Shown here in pieces: positions 53,539-64,000 of a DNA stretch of 64,000 nucleotides. The notes under the pieces were generated by a model that worked only from the letters and a program-made list of their open reading frames with translations, had not been told where the DNA came from and did no database searches. Source of the DNA: Zasmidium citrigriseum (taxonomy: Eukaryota > Ascomycota > Dothideomycetes > Mycosphaerellales > Mycosphaerellaceae); NCBI GenBank assembly GCA_002786025.1, contig NHNW01000010.1, positions 186,001-250,000 of the forward strand, in the 5' to 3' direction. Numbering within the stretch: position 1 is the stretch's first letter; each line of letters starts with the position of its first letter. The position numbers and the translations under genes are program-made.

Positions 53539-55155
53539 GCCAAGTCAGTCGAGGCAAAGAAGCGCGCCCACCACCTCACTCAGTCGTTGAGCGACTAAAG
53601 CGTCGGCGTCCTGGCCAAACCCGGCGACGTTTCTACTGGAACACCCCTTTTGGAGCCTGATGCGCACAGGCGTCCCGACACGCGACCACGATGTACATAA
53701 TGCCACGCGATGCGATGCGAACGATACCCGATGTTGATCATCACTACCCTCAACATCACCGGAAAACAGCGAAAACAGGGGCATATGGACGGCGTTCTGC
53801 AAGCGAATCTATTTGTTTTCGTTTGTCTTTTTTTGTTGGATTGGATTAGCAAGCGAGCATTCGACGCAGTCTTTCTGGAATTGGGAACAATGTCACGACG
53901 CGCCATGGGACCGCATTATCCCGGGAGGCATGCAGTGCAAAGACGAGAAGAAAATGGATTCTCGACCTCGCGGTCAACCGACAATTATGGGAGGACGATG
54001 CATGCTTTATTGTCTGGAATTCCGCGCTTTTGATATTCGGACACGCACATACTGGCAACGACATCTGGAATGTCGATTCGATTCTTCACCCGCCTTTGCG
54101 ACGCCTGGAAGCCCGCCGTCTGCCGTACACTCCGGTCTGGCGAGTCTAGACAGCGGATACGACAAGACGGCGTGGGGATGAGGGCGTTCGCACGACGATG
54201 GACTTGGTCCTGGCGACCAACTGGATGCTTTCATCGGCGACCGGCAACTTGAAACATTTTGAGCATGGAGCGTTTGAGACGTTCGGCTCGGTAATATGAC
54301 CTCCACTCCATAACACGACCTGGATTTCATCACCTGGCAGTCCGAGATCACGAGAGGACTTCTGAAATATGACGACCCTCTCCAAACTGGAACTCACTGG
54401 ATGTCTGCGACTTTCTTAGTGAGGATAAGGGATTCCGAAGCTTGTTTCCAATCGCAAGTCGGGAGGAGGTAGACCTGCTTCGAGTGGCTATCCCAGCGAT
54501 GACTTTTTCAGCGTGTTTTGAAGTGACGTGCCGCCTTCACTGGCTGGTATGTCGACTTTGGGGGATGGAGGTCAGAAGATAGTGACATCCTACTATACTC
54601 CTGTTGGAAGGAGAAGCCCAGAGGCGCTTGCGCTGAGGGTAAACGGATGCTGGACTCAGGATGAATAGTCGCCGGCAGCTCGGACTGCGGTGTATTGTCT
54701 CCTCGACTTATTTCGTAGTATCATAATTTCACTCGTTCGAAAGTGCTTTGCTGTGCCATTTTCACTGTCAGGTCGATAGCATTGCGAGCATGTGAAGACG
54801 TTGCCGAGCAGAGCAGAGGGCCGTTCGGGCGGGCGACAAGAAGCGGGAGCGTGCCGCGGTCGTCATTGTTGCATGTGAGAGGAACGAGGAACGGCTTCAC
54901 GAGGCTCTTTGTGCTCCACTCTCTCGACGACCTCTCTCCCGATCGCGCGCGCTGCAGACGGGCTCGCATTGCCGCCAGATTTGATACAGGACAATGCAGT
55001 AGTGGAGGGATCTTGATCTTGGTGATGCCGCCCGCAAACTCGCCCGCCAACGCTGTGAGTACAGACTTCACCTGCCGCCATTGCGCTTACCACTTACCAC
55101 CACGCCGGAACCGCTCGTTCGCTCCTGTCCCAACCGCCAGGCTGACCAAGAGCGC
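53539..55155. other. 1.6 kb intergenic region
   Basis: Follows the unknown regulator-like gene and precedes the Gid4-like gene. A possible 30-nt coding first exon of the Gid4-like gene lies at 55025-55054 (MPPANSPANA, donor GTGAGT, acceptor CAG at 55140). Antisense and sense frames of 100-157 codons near 54720-55216 are not supported by any domain. Confidence 0.35.
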
Positions 55156-57348
55156 ATGCAGAGGAGCCCGGACAGCTCACGCCGACCCACTCCGCCGCCC
55201 TCACAGCGTCCACTGACGCCGCTGTCGTACCTCAGCTCCCCCGTCCCCGACCTGGCCTCGACACTACACACTCAGCCCGCCGACGCCGACGACGACGCCG
55301 ATGAGGCCAATGTGAGTTTCTTGCGCGACTCACTGGAGTCCCTAGACCAGGCTCCGGCTCACAGCTCCGCCACGACGAGTACCACCTCAATTCGCCGTAC
55401 TCACGTTGATCTCCAGCGAGATCTCCGGCGGGCGGAACAAAGCCAGGCGTCGACGGGTCAGACGCCTGCAGACAGTCTGGACGACCTTTCGCGGAGGGAG
55501 CGACTACAGCGAGTTCTTGCCCGTCTGAATCGAATACACGACCCAGCCGGCTCCTCGGCGTCAGCATACGGCAATCGCACACCTTCGCCCAACCGGCAAA
55601 GACTATACGATTGGGCACCCTCCCATGACGAGTCTGGCCAGCAGGAGGACAACGAATTGGACCAGATTCTGGCGGAACTGCGACGCCAACAGCCTGATAC
55701 GCATCCCGATATCCTCCGAGTCCTCAGCCAAAGCCAGCTGGATCTGACCAGACAACGGGAAAGAGAGAGTCATTCAGCTGCCACACCGGACCCTACAGAT
55801 GCTACTGAGAGGAGAGATCGCTTGCGGGAGAGGAGACGGCGGGAGAATGAGTGGGTGAGCCTGCGAAACCGGGCTGTTTTGCAACGAGCGAGGCAGGAAG
55901 GGTCTCCTTCAGCGACAGAGAGGATGCTGAGATATGTCATGGAGCGCGAGCGGAGCGGAATGAGTGAAGAAGAGGAACGGGCGAGAGGCACAGGATGGTT
56001 GAATCCTCGAACGAGTAGCGAGCAACATCGAAGTGGTGGTTCCAACAGGGAGTCCTGGCCGTTGCCTCCCAGTGCGAACGAACTGCGCGCCAGAACCATT
56101 CAGGAACGAGCAGAGGCTTTGCAGCGACGCTATCTTTCCGAGAACACACCTCCTCGATTGCCACGAATGTCAACTCCGCCTGTTCCTGCAACTTCCAACC
56201 CACCGAGCTCCTCCTCATCGCCGTTCCTGGAGAATGCATTGAAATACCTCAATCAACTTCGATCCTGCTACCGCTACGAGGAGGCATTATCGGCCGCAAT
56301 AGACCATGGCTTGGCGACCAAGGAATTCTTCGCCGATAAACACGATGACTTCGTCATGGACCTGGAAGAGCTTAATCCATTGCCCACATCTGCTTGGTTG
56401 CAGTCGGGGACTGTCCTCGAAGGCCACCAGCATGCTACGACCGGCAACGCTGGATTGCTACATACACGGCCAAACAGCTCTTCGGCACATTCGGTCGAGC
56501 AGATCAACCCTAACTTTCGAAGTCATGGCGCTTCTTTCGACCATCCGCCAGGCTCAACCAATGTGCAGCCATTCGACGCGACCAGACCCTGGCTATCACA
56601 CCAGTTCATCCCGCCATCACTGCACCCGCATGCCAGCTTTTCCACAAAGCCATCGGACTCATCACACGATCATTGGCCCGTTCGGGTGATCATCCACTCG
56701 ATCGATTTCGAACGGATGACGTTACAGGGAACCATGGAAGCGTACGACGTTCCTCAACACCCTGCAAGCGTTTCGATACTTCACTCCGCCGAAAGACCTA
56801 AAGCTGGCAAGAAGCACGCTCCGATCACAACGTACCTCGAAGGCCACATCATCGATCTAGCGACGCATTCGTTCCTGACACCAAGCGCGTCAGAAGTGAA
56901 ACGATTGGGGCCTCATCCTACAACTCCCCACAACGCGACGCCGTACACGACCATCTCCGATGCCATCTCTTTCCCCTCTGCCGACGCTCGAAAAGATGCG
57001 GAAAATTGGCATCAGCTATCCCCTTTCAATGACATCAAGTCAAGCGACGAACTTGCGCGGGTCTTATTATCTCGAGGGCGCATGAACGAAATCCACGAGG
57101 ACTACATCTTTATGCGATGGAAGGAGCGCTGTTTCGTGCACGGTAGGGACGACAAGTGCAGCGAGGCTGACCGAGGAGGCGACCAGGACCGGGGGCATGG
57201 CCTGACCATCAGCGGCTTTTACTACGTCAGCCTTCGAAGAAGCGATGGAGTCGTGGAAGGACTGTATTACGACCCAATGAGCTCGCCGTACCAGCATCTG
57301 CGATTGAAAGGGCATCGGACCGGTTGGCCGGCTTTTGAATTTAGATGA
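55156..57348 (+). CDS. Gid4/Vid24-family protein with long disordered N-terminus
   Basis: 730 residues from ATG 55156; the frame opens at a TTG (55081), and a 2-exon start at 55025 would give 745 residues. The C-terminal 260 residues match the Vid24/Gid4 (vacuolar import and degradation) beta-barrel: WPVRVIIHSIDFERMTLQGTMEA, TYLEGHIIDLATHSFLT, DYIFMRWKERCFV, and SGFYYVSLRRSDGVVEGLYYDP. In yeast Gid4 this barrel is the GID E3 ligase receptor that binds N-terminal proline degrons. The first 400 residues are disordered with Arg/Glu-rich helices (DLQRDLRRAEQSQAS, RRDRLRERRRRENEW). A short helix block at about 390-430 (LNQLRSCYRYEEALSAAIDHG) is unusual. Ubiquitin-dependent protein turnover is the inferred role. 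Confidence 0.85.
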   Translation: MQRSPDSSRRPTPPPSQRPLTPLSYLSSPVPDLASTLHTQPADADDDADEANVSFLRDSLESLDQAPAHSSATTSTTSIRRTHVDLQRDLRRAEQSQASTGQTPADSLDDLSRRERLQRVLARLNRIHDPAGSSASAYGNRTPSPNRQRLYDWAPSHDESGQQEDNELDQILAELRRQQPDTHPDILRVLSQSQLDLTRQRERESHSAATPDPTDATERRDRLRERRRRENEWVSLRNRAVLQRARQEGSPSATERMLRYVMERERSGMSEEEERARGTGWLNPRTSSEQHRSGGSNRESWPLPPSANELRARTIQERAEALQRRYLSENTPPRLPRMSTPPVPATSNPPSSSSSPFLENALKYLNQLRSCYRYEEALSAAIDHGLATKEFFADKHDDFVMDLEELNPLPTSAWLQSGTVLEGHQHATTGNAGLLHTRPNSSSAHSVEQINPNFRSHGASFDHPPGSTNVQPFDATRPWLSHQFIPPSLHPHASFSTKPSDSSHDHWPVRVIIHSIDFERMTLQGTMEAYDVPQHPASVSILHSAERPKAGKKHAPITTYLEGHIIDLATHSFLTPSASEVKRLGPHPTTPHNATPYTTISDAISFPSADARKDAENWHQLSPFNDIKSSDELARVLLSRGRMNEIHEDYIFMRWKERCFVHGRDDKCSEADRGGDQDRGHGLTISGFYYVSLRRSDGVVEGLYYDPMSSPYQHLRLKGHRTGWPAFEFR

Positions 57349-57823
57349 CGACGGGATGAAGATCGATGATGACTTTTCTTCAATCCATATAACGAGTTGA
57401 ATTGCATCGAAGGGGCGAGGGGGAGTAGGCGATATGAATTGTATGCTTCTAGGCTTTACTTCATATGTCGAATGAATGAGCAATATATCAATTACGAACA
57501 TTGATCACATGTCCGAGAAAGTATCACTTGGATGACGAGAAAATAGATCGCGAGAAAGATATCAACAAAGAGAGACAGACATGGGTGATGAACGTTCTTC
57601 TCTATTCGGCCGGCGCCAGTGGCGTGGCACACGACACGCAGAATACTGTACATCAGATGCCGAACCTCAGAGGTGGCATACGGCAGAAAAGCCGTGCTCC
57701 ATTCCGTATCGTAAACCGAAACCTTTTGGCCATGATATGGCTTTTTTGACGATGCTGCCCAACGAACGCCCCCTGGTGCCCTTCTCAATCCATGCTGCCG
57801 GTATGCATGTGTCTTGACTTGAT
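57349..57823. other. Convergent 3' region
   Basis: 475 bp between the stop codons of the Gid4-like gene (+) and RPS12 (-). Presumed 3' UTRs; no gene seen. Confidence 0.3.
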
Positions 57824-58507
57824 TTACTGCTCGGTGGAGAAGTAGTTGAGAAGGATAGAGCGCTCCTGCGACTCCTCACCCCAGTCCTTGACAACGACGC
57901 ACGAGCAGTTGACGACCTTGCGTGCGTTGCCCTCACGGTCAATCTGGCCTGAATAAAAATGTCAGCAATCTGTCCCGTACCCATTGGTGGAAAGCATTGC
58001 TCAACATACAGAGACCAGCCCACTCGCCGAGCTGCTTGCCATCTGGAACCTTGATGAGAGGGATGTTGTGCTCGCCACAGAGAGCGACGACGAGCTTCTT
58101 GTAGGCCTCCTCCTCGCATGCCTCGTTCAGCACGCACATGTGGGCCTGTCGGCGGTCGAGGGCCTTGGAGGCCTCGCGCAGACCGCGGGCGAGACCGTCG
58201 TGGATGAGGGCGATCTTGAGGACTCCCTTGAGGGCATCGAGGACGGACATGCTGCCGCCCTTGGCGGCGTCGGCGGCGACTTCGACCTCATCGGCCGCGG
58301 CGACTTCCTGGGTTGGCTCTTCTCCGTCCGACTGTGAATGGGAGTATTGTCAGTGGAGTTCATGATTGCTGTTGCTGCATTGAGGCGCATTGAAGAGGCT
58401 GGTTGCCGAATAGAGACATGGTCTCGTGCGGCAGGTGAATGGAAGGTATCGGGATGAGATGCTCGTGATAGTGCTGCTGGGATTGTGATGTGTGGGCGGC
58501 ATACCAT
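57824..58507 (-). CDS. RPS12: 40S ribosomal protein S12 (eS12); 3 exons, first is only ATG
   Basis: Exons (reverse) 58507-58505, 58331-58010, 57948-57824; introns 173 and 61 bp; 149 residues. Exon 1 is just the ATG, joined to TCG GAC GGA (SDGEEPTQE), the standard acidic N-terminus of S12. The core is [46 protein letters not shown] and the last exon [26 protein letters not shown], all conserved in eukaryotic S12. It is a component of the small ribosomal subunit. It shares a 282 bp divergent promoter region with the AIM18-like gene. Confidence 0.95.
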
Positions 58508-58789
58508 TTTGAACGCTGAGTTGACGCTTTTTCAGATAATGTCGAAGTTCCTCAAAGAGCGCGCGGTGGGTGTGGGATGGAGATAGAGGAACGTGGTGGT
58601 GGACGCTTGGAGCGCAGCCAGCTGGAGCGAGCAGAATTGTCGTGTGTGCGGGCCAGCGCGCTAGGGTCGGGAGCCGGCCCGTTCCCCGATCTGATCTCAT
58701 CCATCTCCAGCCGGCAGGAGCTCTCCACGACTGGCAGCGGAGGTGATGACGGCTTCTGCTTCACCATCAACAACACATCCACTGCAACA
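58508..58789. promoter_or_regulatory. Shared divergent promoter RPS12/AIM18-like
   Basis: 282 bp between the two ATGs. An in-frame ATG at 58577 extends the AIM18-like frame 71 codons into this interval. Confidence 0.4.
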
Positions 58790-60154
58790 ATGTCGACTTC
58801 TACTACAAGAGTGGCCATGAGGCTGCTCTCGCCTCGAATCCAGTATTTGCAGCGTCCGGCACGATGTACCCAGATCCGCGCCTCCTCACGCTACAGCAAC
58901 CCGGCCAAGCGGTCCTTCACGGGTGGTGCAGCACAGAGTCCTTCATTCGCAGAACCGACCTCTGCAGCGGCATTTGGTGTTCCACTGGAGGGAGTGCAGA
59001 GCGAAAATGAAGCACGAAATCATCTGGATGCCCGCTCTGCCCATATTGCGTTGCAGGAGAAGCGACAGTACCACTTGCGAAGGATGCGATTCGCAGGTAT
59101 GGGATTGCTGATGACCATCTTCGGCCTGGCTGCCGTACTTTACAATCTGGACTTGGATGAGATGGAACAGGCAGAGAAGAAGAGGAAGGGGCAACAGCTG
59201 GATGCTAGCGAGGACTCGAACAAATTATTTCAAGGCAAGGAAGTCGAGATCATTGGCGCAGGCGAGGACAAGAGGATAGTAGCAAGAGGTCCAGGTGGAG
59301 AGGTTGAGCTGGTTGAGACTGGAACGAGCAGTGTCCCACACTTTCCCAGAACCATCTATCTACCCACTTCGCCCGACTCCGTTCCCATTGATGCCAGCGG
59401 AGCAGTCGACGCGGCACAGCCCAACACTGCAAGCAACCCAGGCAATATCGAGAATCAAGAGCAGTACACTTTGCTAGGTCTTGGCATCCGGACAGTTTCC
59501 TTCCTTTCCATCCAGGTCTATGTTGTGGGCATGTACGTAAGGACGCAGGATATCAGCGCTCTTCAAGAGAAGCTCATTCACGTCATTAATGAGAGCGCCT
59601 CGACGTTGATTCCATCCGAGAAAGAGGAGCTGAAGAAGCGACTGTTGGATCCCCAGGCCAGCCGAGAGATCTGGGCCGAGCTATTGAAAGTACCTGGACT
59701 GAAGACTGCCTGGCGGATCGCTCCCACCAGGAACACCGACTTTGGCCACCTTCGGGATGGATGGATCACGGGCATCACCAACCGTATGAGAGAAGCGAAA
59801 CAGCTAGCTCAAGGAGCAGAGACCGAGTTTGACGCAGAAGAGTTCGGCAAAGCAATTGGCGATTTCAAGGCTATTTTCAAAGGCGGTAAGGCTCCGAAGG
59901 GCTCCGTCATGATTCTTTCAAGAGGACCGATGGGTTCCTTGGACATCTGGTTCCAGTCGAAGCCTGGAGCCAGTGGACAACAAGCTATGCAGAGGCTAGG
60001 GTCAGTCAGTGATGAGCGGATTAGCAGGCTGATCTGGCTGGGATACATGGCTGGCGAGAAGGTTAGCTCCGAGCCCGCAAGGAAGGGTGTGGCTGAAGGG
60101 TGCGTCACTTTTGCTGGAAGACCAATTGGCAGTGCGGAAAGCAGGGTGGTTTAA
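58790..60154 (+). CDS. AIM18: AIM18-like mitochondrial chalcone-isomerase-fold protein
   Basis: 454 residues from ATG 58790, which starts a basic, acid-free presequence (MRLLSPRIQYLQRPARC, SRYSNPAKRSF). A TM helix follows (FAGMGLLMTIFGLAAVLYNL). The C-terminal domain (YTLLGLGIRTVSFLSIQVYVVGMYV, WRIAPTRNTDFGHLRDGW, GSVMILSRGPMGSLDIWFQ, ISRLIWLGYMAGEKVSSE) matches the chalcone isomerase-like family of Aim18/Aim46 inner-membrane proteins. The yeast protein affects mitochondrial inheritance; catalytic activity is doubtful in this family. An upstream in-frame ATG at 58577 would mask the presequence. Confidence 0.92.
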   Translation: MSTSTTRVAMRLLSPRIQYLQRPARCTQIRASSRYSNPAKRSFTGGAAQSPSFAEPTSAAAFGVPLEGVQSENEARNHLDARSAHIALQEKRQYHLRRMRFAGMGLLMTIFGLAAVLYNLDLDEMEQAEKKRKGQQLDASEDSNKLFQGKEVEIIGAGEDKRIVARGPGGEVELVETGTSSVPHFPRTIYLPTSPDSVPIDASGAVDAAQPNTASNPGNIENQEQYTLLGLGIRTVSFLSIQVYVVGMYVRTQDISALQEKLIHVINESASTLIPSEKEELKKRLLDPQASREIWAELLKVPGLKTAWRIAPTRNTDFGHLRDGWITGITNRMREAKQLAQGAETEFDAEEFGKAIGDFKAIFKGGKAPKGSVMILSRGPMGSLDIWFQSKPGASGQQAMQRLGSVSDERISRLIWLGYMAGEKVSSEPARKGVAEGCVTFAGRPIGSAESRVV

Positions 60155-60821
60155 ATGAACTCGCGGGCCACGAATGCTCTACGATCAAAAGTCTCAGCTC
60201 ATTGCTCCTATGGTGCTTGAGGAGTTGGGACGAGCCATGTCTTCTAATGACACAGTAACTTTTGTACAAATATTCAGTCACCCAGGACCAAAACACTGTC
60301 GACCCAGCACTCTGGCGTGCCTTTTCGAATCTTCATGTTGAGGATAGACAATGAATGCGTTGTTCACATGGGCCCACGTCAGGCGGTGGCACAGTACAAC
60401 ACGTCCAAATCGATTACGTAGACCGACTGGTGTGAAGGGAGATCGAATCTCATTGACCAAGATGCTGTGTCTATTCTGCTGCCTTTCAGCCAAGAATAAG
60501 CAGTAGTCTATGTTGCCAAGTGCGTTTACTTACGCATGTGAAAATGGTGCCGGGATTCTTGAACAGACGTCACAGCCACGTGGTGCTTTGGCTCGTGCCT
60601 GCCGAAGCTCAACCATCCCTGTAGCGCGAGAACGAAGACGAGGATCAGAGCATCATGCCGGCACATCATCTCTTCCTTCTCTTCCTTCACTCGTGATAAG
60701 TACGAACAGAATCCTTCGACAACACTCCGACCTGGTTGCGCTCCGCGAAAGCAAGCTCTTGGAAATACTTGTCTCCTTGGACATTTACGCCACAAGCAAA
60801 CACCACAATATCAATAACAAA
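60155..60821. other. Intergenic region before the alpha/beta hydrolase gene
   Basis: 667 bp. The hydrolase frame is open back to an ATG at 60510, adding 104 residues of poor quality, probably leader. No other gene seen. Confidence 0.3.
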
Positions 60822-62067
60822 ATGCCGAGCGTCGACGCAGACGCAAATGCAGGATGGACCGGCGCCTTGATGAATCGCGTCCAGGACTACATTCCCATGT
60901 TGAAGAACAATAACCCGCGAGAGCCCCATGAGCGAGCACATGGCCAAAGTGGCCCCAAGCCTTTGACAGCTGAGGAAATCCAGGCCCATCCAGAGTATCC
61001 TCACACCCACTGGGATTTGAAGCCGGAGAGCAGAGGGAAGATCGACGTGGCTGAGGGTAGAGGAGGACCTTTCAAGCTTGCTTACGAAATTCATGGCCAT
61101 GGACCAAGCAAGATCATCTGGATTATGGGCTTGGGAGGTTTCATGAAGACCTGGCAACGTCAAACGAGGGACTTTGGCCATAGTGAAGCTGACAAGTATA
61201 CTTGTTTGGTCTTTGATAATAGGTGAGATCAACGCAGGATTTCGCTTGGGGTCAGAACGTGTGTTGACTTGCAGACAGGGGTATGGGCGAGAGTGACAAG
61301 CCTCTTTTGCGATACACGACCTCCGAAATGGCCAAGGATATTGTCGAGCTATTGAATCATGTTGGATGGAAAGATGAACGGAGCATCCACGTCGTGGGCA
61401 TCAGTATGGGTGGTATGATCGCTCAAGAGCTCGTAGGTCTTCAACTGCACCGATTCTTTGAATTTGTGATAACATTATACAGGGCCTACAAATACCAGAA
61501 CGGATATGCAGCCTCAACCTGATATCAACGGCCCCGAGAATCATCCGTACAATGCCCTATTTCGAGAACATGCGCCATCGAATCAATCTGATGATCCCAA
61601 AGTCATTGGACAACCAAATCGCAAAAGTGAAGGCCGATTGCTACTCGTCCGAGTGGTTAGCGAAACCAGACGAGACAGAGCATGTTGTTCAACCATTCCC
61701 AACGAACGGCGATCGATTCGCGGCGGGAGAGATCAGCAAACGACTCTCGCCTGGGGTTTTCACACCAAGAGGGTTTCTGTGTCAGCTCTACGCTGCCGGC
61801 TTCCACCACAAGTCTGGAAAGGAGCTCAAGAAACTAGGAGATGTTGTTGGGAGAGAGCGAATACTCGTCTTCCACGGCACAGGCGACCACATGATCGACT
61901 TTATCCACGGCGAAGTGCTCTACGAGGAGCTTGGTGGCCATGAAAGTGCAACCACAAAATCATTCCACGAGGGAGTTGGGCATGTTGCACCATTCGAGCT
62001 CAGGAAAGAGTTCCGGAAGATCATCGTGAACCGCATCGAGAAGACGGAGGCCTTGAACAAAAGCTGA
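60822..62067 (+). CDS. Alpha/beta hydrolase; 3 exons
   Basis: Exons 60822-61222, 61279-61432, 61483-62067; introns 56 and 50 bp; 379 residues. Acceptor choice at 61278 (gcagacag) restores FDNRGMGESDKPLLRYT, the strand-4 motif. GGPFKLAYEIHG and IIWIMGLGGFMKTWQ (oxyanion region) precede it. HVVGISMGGMIAQELGLQIPERICSLNLIST holds the GxSxG nucleophile (GISMG). RILVFHGTGDHMIDF supplies the acid and HEGVGHVAPFE the catalytic histidine. The complete triad suggests an active serine hydrolase of unknown substrate. No signal peptide. Confidence 0.9.
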
Positions 62068-62429
62068 GAGATACGACGGAAATTACGACCTTCCTTTCTT
62101 GTAAGAGGTCTACTGCGAATGATACCAGTCACACGTTGATACCACAGATCTAATCTAGGATGCTTGCTCACTACGACGAATAGAGAGCTGTGGCTGTACC
62201 TTACACACGCCCCGCATCGACCATTTGCTCGCAAGTGCTATTCATGCTTACTCAGTGTGCATTACCTTCTGCTTTCTGTTGCTGCGGCGCATTGAGTCAC
62301 TGATCGAGTCCAGCTGAGGTCTCGTTCGAATACTGATAGCGTCTGACTCACGAGCCCGAAGCGCCACGACATACCTGAGGCAGACATAAAAGGCTTGGAC
62401 GACCAGGCATTGGAGAACATCACATCGAT
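62068..62429. other. Intergenic, 360 bp
   Basis: Between tandem genes. Overlapping antisense frames only; probably 3' UTR plus promoter. Confidence 0.3.
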
Positions 62430-63827
62430 ATGGCACCCAACGAAATGGCCACGCTGCCAACAGCGGAATGTCGAGTCGACGAAAATGTGGACAAGAAGCC
62501 AGACGCAACGCAACTTGTCGTAATGTCGCCAAAAGCAGCAAATTCTCCAACTTGGACGATCGATCGAACGCTACGATATGCACAGGATTCAAAAGGCTAT
62601 CTGGTGCAGCAACTTGGAGAGTCGGCCTTCGAGGAACGGAGATCAATGCTCTGTATTCCCGGAGAGATCGATAAAGATGTAGGTGTTGGCGGATTCAGAT
62701 GACTTCTGCTTGAACGCTCATCATGATAGTTCTACGGAACCGGAAAACACAAGTCGAATTTCGAACAACACATCGCGAAGCTACTGGGAAAGGATCATGG
62801 CTTGTTCTTCATCACTGGTGTTCAAGCTCAACTGGCCGCACTGAAAGTCTACTGTGATCGAAATTCGAATGACCGCGTAGGATGGCATGTCTCTTCACAT
62901 CTGGAGTCTGCTGAAAGAGACGCCTACCACCGCCTTTACAAGCTGAACCGCATCCAATTGGGAAACGACCCAGAAGAGAACCCAACAGTCGACGAGATCA
63001 AAGAGGTCATCTCACGCCCAGAGACTGACCGACCCGCTGCAATACTCCTCGAGATCCCCAATCGAACCCTTGGATTCAGTACGTACAGCTACGAAGAATT
63101 GGAGACGATATCTCGAGAATGTCGAAAAGCGAACGTCAAGCTTCACTGCGATGGTGCTAGATTGTGGGACATTGAGCCATATTACCAGGCGACGGCGGGC
63201 AAGTCCCTAGCCGACATCAGCGCCTTGTTCGATTCCGTTTACGTCTCTTTCTATAAAGGCCTTGGAGGCGCGGGTGGGGCGATGCTACTATCGAACGACT
63301 CGGAATTGATTGATCAAGCCAAGATATGGCAACGGAGAACCGGTGGGAATGTCTTCACGCTATTCTACAATGTCATCGATTGCGAGAGGGGTTTCAATGA
63401 GAAGATCGGGACGTTTGAAAGGCAATGGGAAAAGATGATCGACGTTGTCGAACGGGTTTCGAAGGCTACGAAGAAGTTCAAATCGAAAGAAGGGACACCT
63501 TACGTACAGTTTGTGAAGGAGCCGCCGACGTGTTGTCAGAGCCATACGATCTTTGAGGGCTTCACGGCCGATGAGCTCATCGCGGCGAGGGACCGAGTGG
63601 AGCAGAAGATCAATGTTCGGGTGTTGGAAAGGCTGCGGCCGAAGCAGAAGGTTGATCAGGCACCGAAGAAGGAGAACGCTGATGACTCTGGTGTCAGGCC
63701 CGATACTCGGCATTACATGGAATGGTACATCCAGGAGGATAACGAGAATGTCGAGACGCAAGTTTTCGTCGATGCGTATGTTGCGTTGTGTGAGGAGTTA
63801 GAAAAGACCGCGGCGAGTACGACTTGA
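62430..63827 (+). CDS. Threonine aldolase-family PLP enzyme; 2 exons
   Basis: Exons 62430-62678 and 62730-63827, intron 51 bp (GTAGGT, ATAG); 448 residues. The join gives FYGTGKHKSNFEQHIAKLLGKDHGLFFITG, the N-terminal part of the beta-eliminating lyase fold. ILLEIPNRTLGF, KLHCDGARLWDIEPYY (Asp-Gly-Ala-Arg motif) and VYVSFYKGLGGAGGAML with the PLP lysine in FYKGLGG follow. RRTGGNVFTLFY is also typical. The family splits L-threonine or allo-threonine to glycine and acetaldehyde, though some fungal members act on other beta-hydroxy amino acids. The C-terminal region is longer than bacterial enzymes. Confidence 0.92.
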
Positions 63828-64000
63828 AATGCTTCTGAGTAGTTGTTGATATTGATATGCCGACGTAGTAACAAGGAGATAGAGATATAAAAGCAAGTCT
63901 TTGAAGAAGTTCGTTCGATATCGATGTTTCAAGATCTGGTTGTCGAAGGATTCACCCGGCCAACGCGCCAATCGATCAACATCAACAGCTCCACACGTCA
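63828..64000. other. Right-edge sequence, no gene seen
   Basis: The last 173 bp hold the probable 3' UTR of the aldolase-family gene. No frame reaching the edge shows recognisable coding sequence. Confidence 0.3.

Noticed and set aside
55025..55140. Alternative coding exon plus 86 bp intron for the Gid4-like gene
   Set aside because: Donor and acceptor are canonical but no good branch site lies near the acceptor; kept as an alternative only.
1..64000. Transposons, CRISPR arrays, rRNA or tRNA genes
   Set aside because: Looked for terminal repeats, transposase-like proteins, regular repeats and tRNA B-box sequence outside genes; found none convincing. A tRNAscan-SE run would be decisive.

Overview
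The window is chromosomal DNA from a filamentous ascomycete, most likely a Dothideomycete close to the Mycosphaerella/Cercospora group. This placement is inferred from gene content, not from any search. Supporting signs are intron-containing genes with short spliceosomal introns (mostly 46-68 bp, GTRNGY donors, CTNAY-type branch sites, YAG acceptors), a fungal Zn2Cys6 regulator, an AsaB/GA4-desaturase-like protein, an AFI1-type DENN protein, HUT1, AIM18 and EFG1. No transposon, CRISPR array, rRNA or recognisable tRNA was seen. Genes lie on both strands at about one per 2.2 kb, which looks like an ordinary gene-dense core region rather than an accessory island.

Layout. 0-9 kb: 5' end of a WD40-type (SEA4/Mio-like) gene running off the left edge, a DUF676-type lipase, EFG1 (rRNA processing), AFI1-like DENN protein, a myosin-light-chain-like EF-hand protein, and a class II sirtuin. 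9-24 kb: a six-cysteine zinc-motif protein (4 exons), a DUF2985 membrane protein, D-xylulose kinase (with a GC-AG intron), a PIN-like/RGG protein, a short-chain dehydrogenase, a Zn2Cys6 transcription factor, and a helical protein of unknown role. 24-38 kb: an AsaB-like protein with a coiled-coil tail, an NTF2-like protein, mitochondrial isoleucyl-tRNA synthetase, a NYN-like plus CCCH protein (6 exons), HUT1 UDP-galactose transporter, and acetoacetyl-CoA synthetase (6 exons). 38-50 kb: a SLIP-GC-type nuclear GTPase with a possible SUMO-like N-terminus, an unknown disordered protein, a (6-4) photolyase/cryptochrome (6 exons), a NoxR/p67phox-like TPR protein, and a small methyltransferase-like protein. 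50-64 kb: a 2.4 kb gene-poor regulatory stretch, an unknown possibly regulatory protein, a Gid4/Vid24-family protein with a long N-terminus, ribosomal protein S12 (ATG-only first exon), AIM18-like chalcone-isomerase-fold protein, an alpha/beta hydrolase, and a threonine-aldolase-family enzyme.

The genes do not form one pathway or an obvious biosynthetic cluster. They cover RNA metabolism, translation, GTPase or polarity signalling, carbon metabolism and light or DNA-damage response. Exon structures were assembled by hand from splice signals. In every multi-exon model the exon lengths sum to a multiple of three and the joins restore conserved family motifs where a family is known. The most interesting candidates are the SUMO-like/SLIP-GC GTPase, the Regnase-like NYN+CCCH protein, the reduced NoxR-like TPR protein and the PIN-RGG protein.
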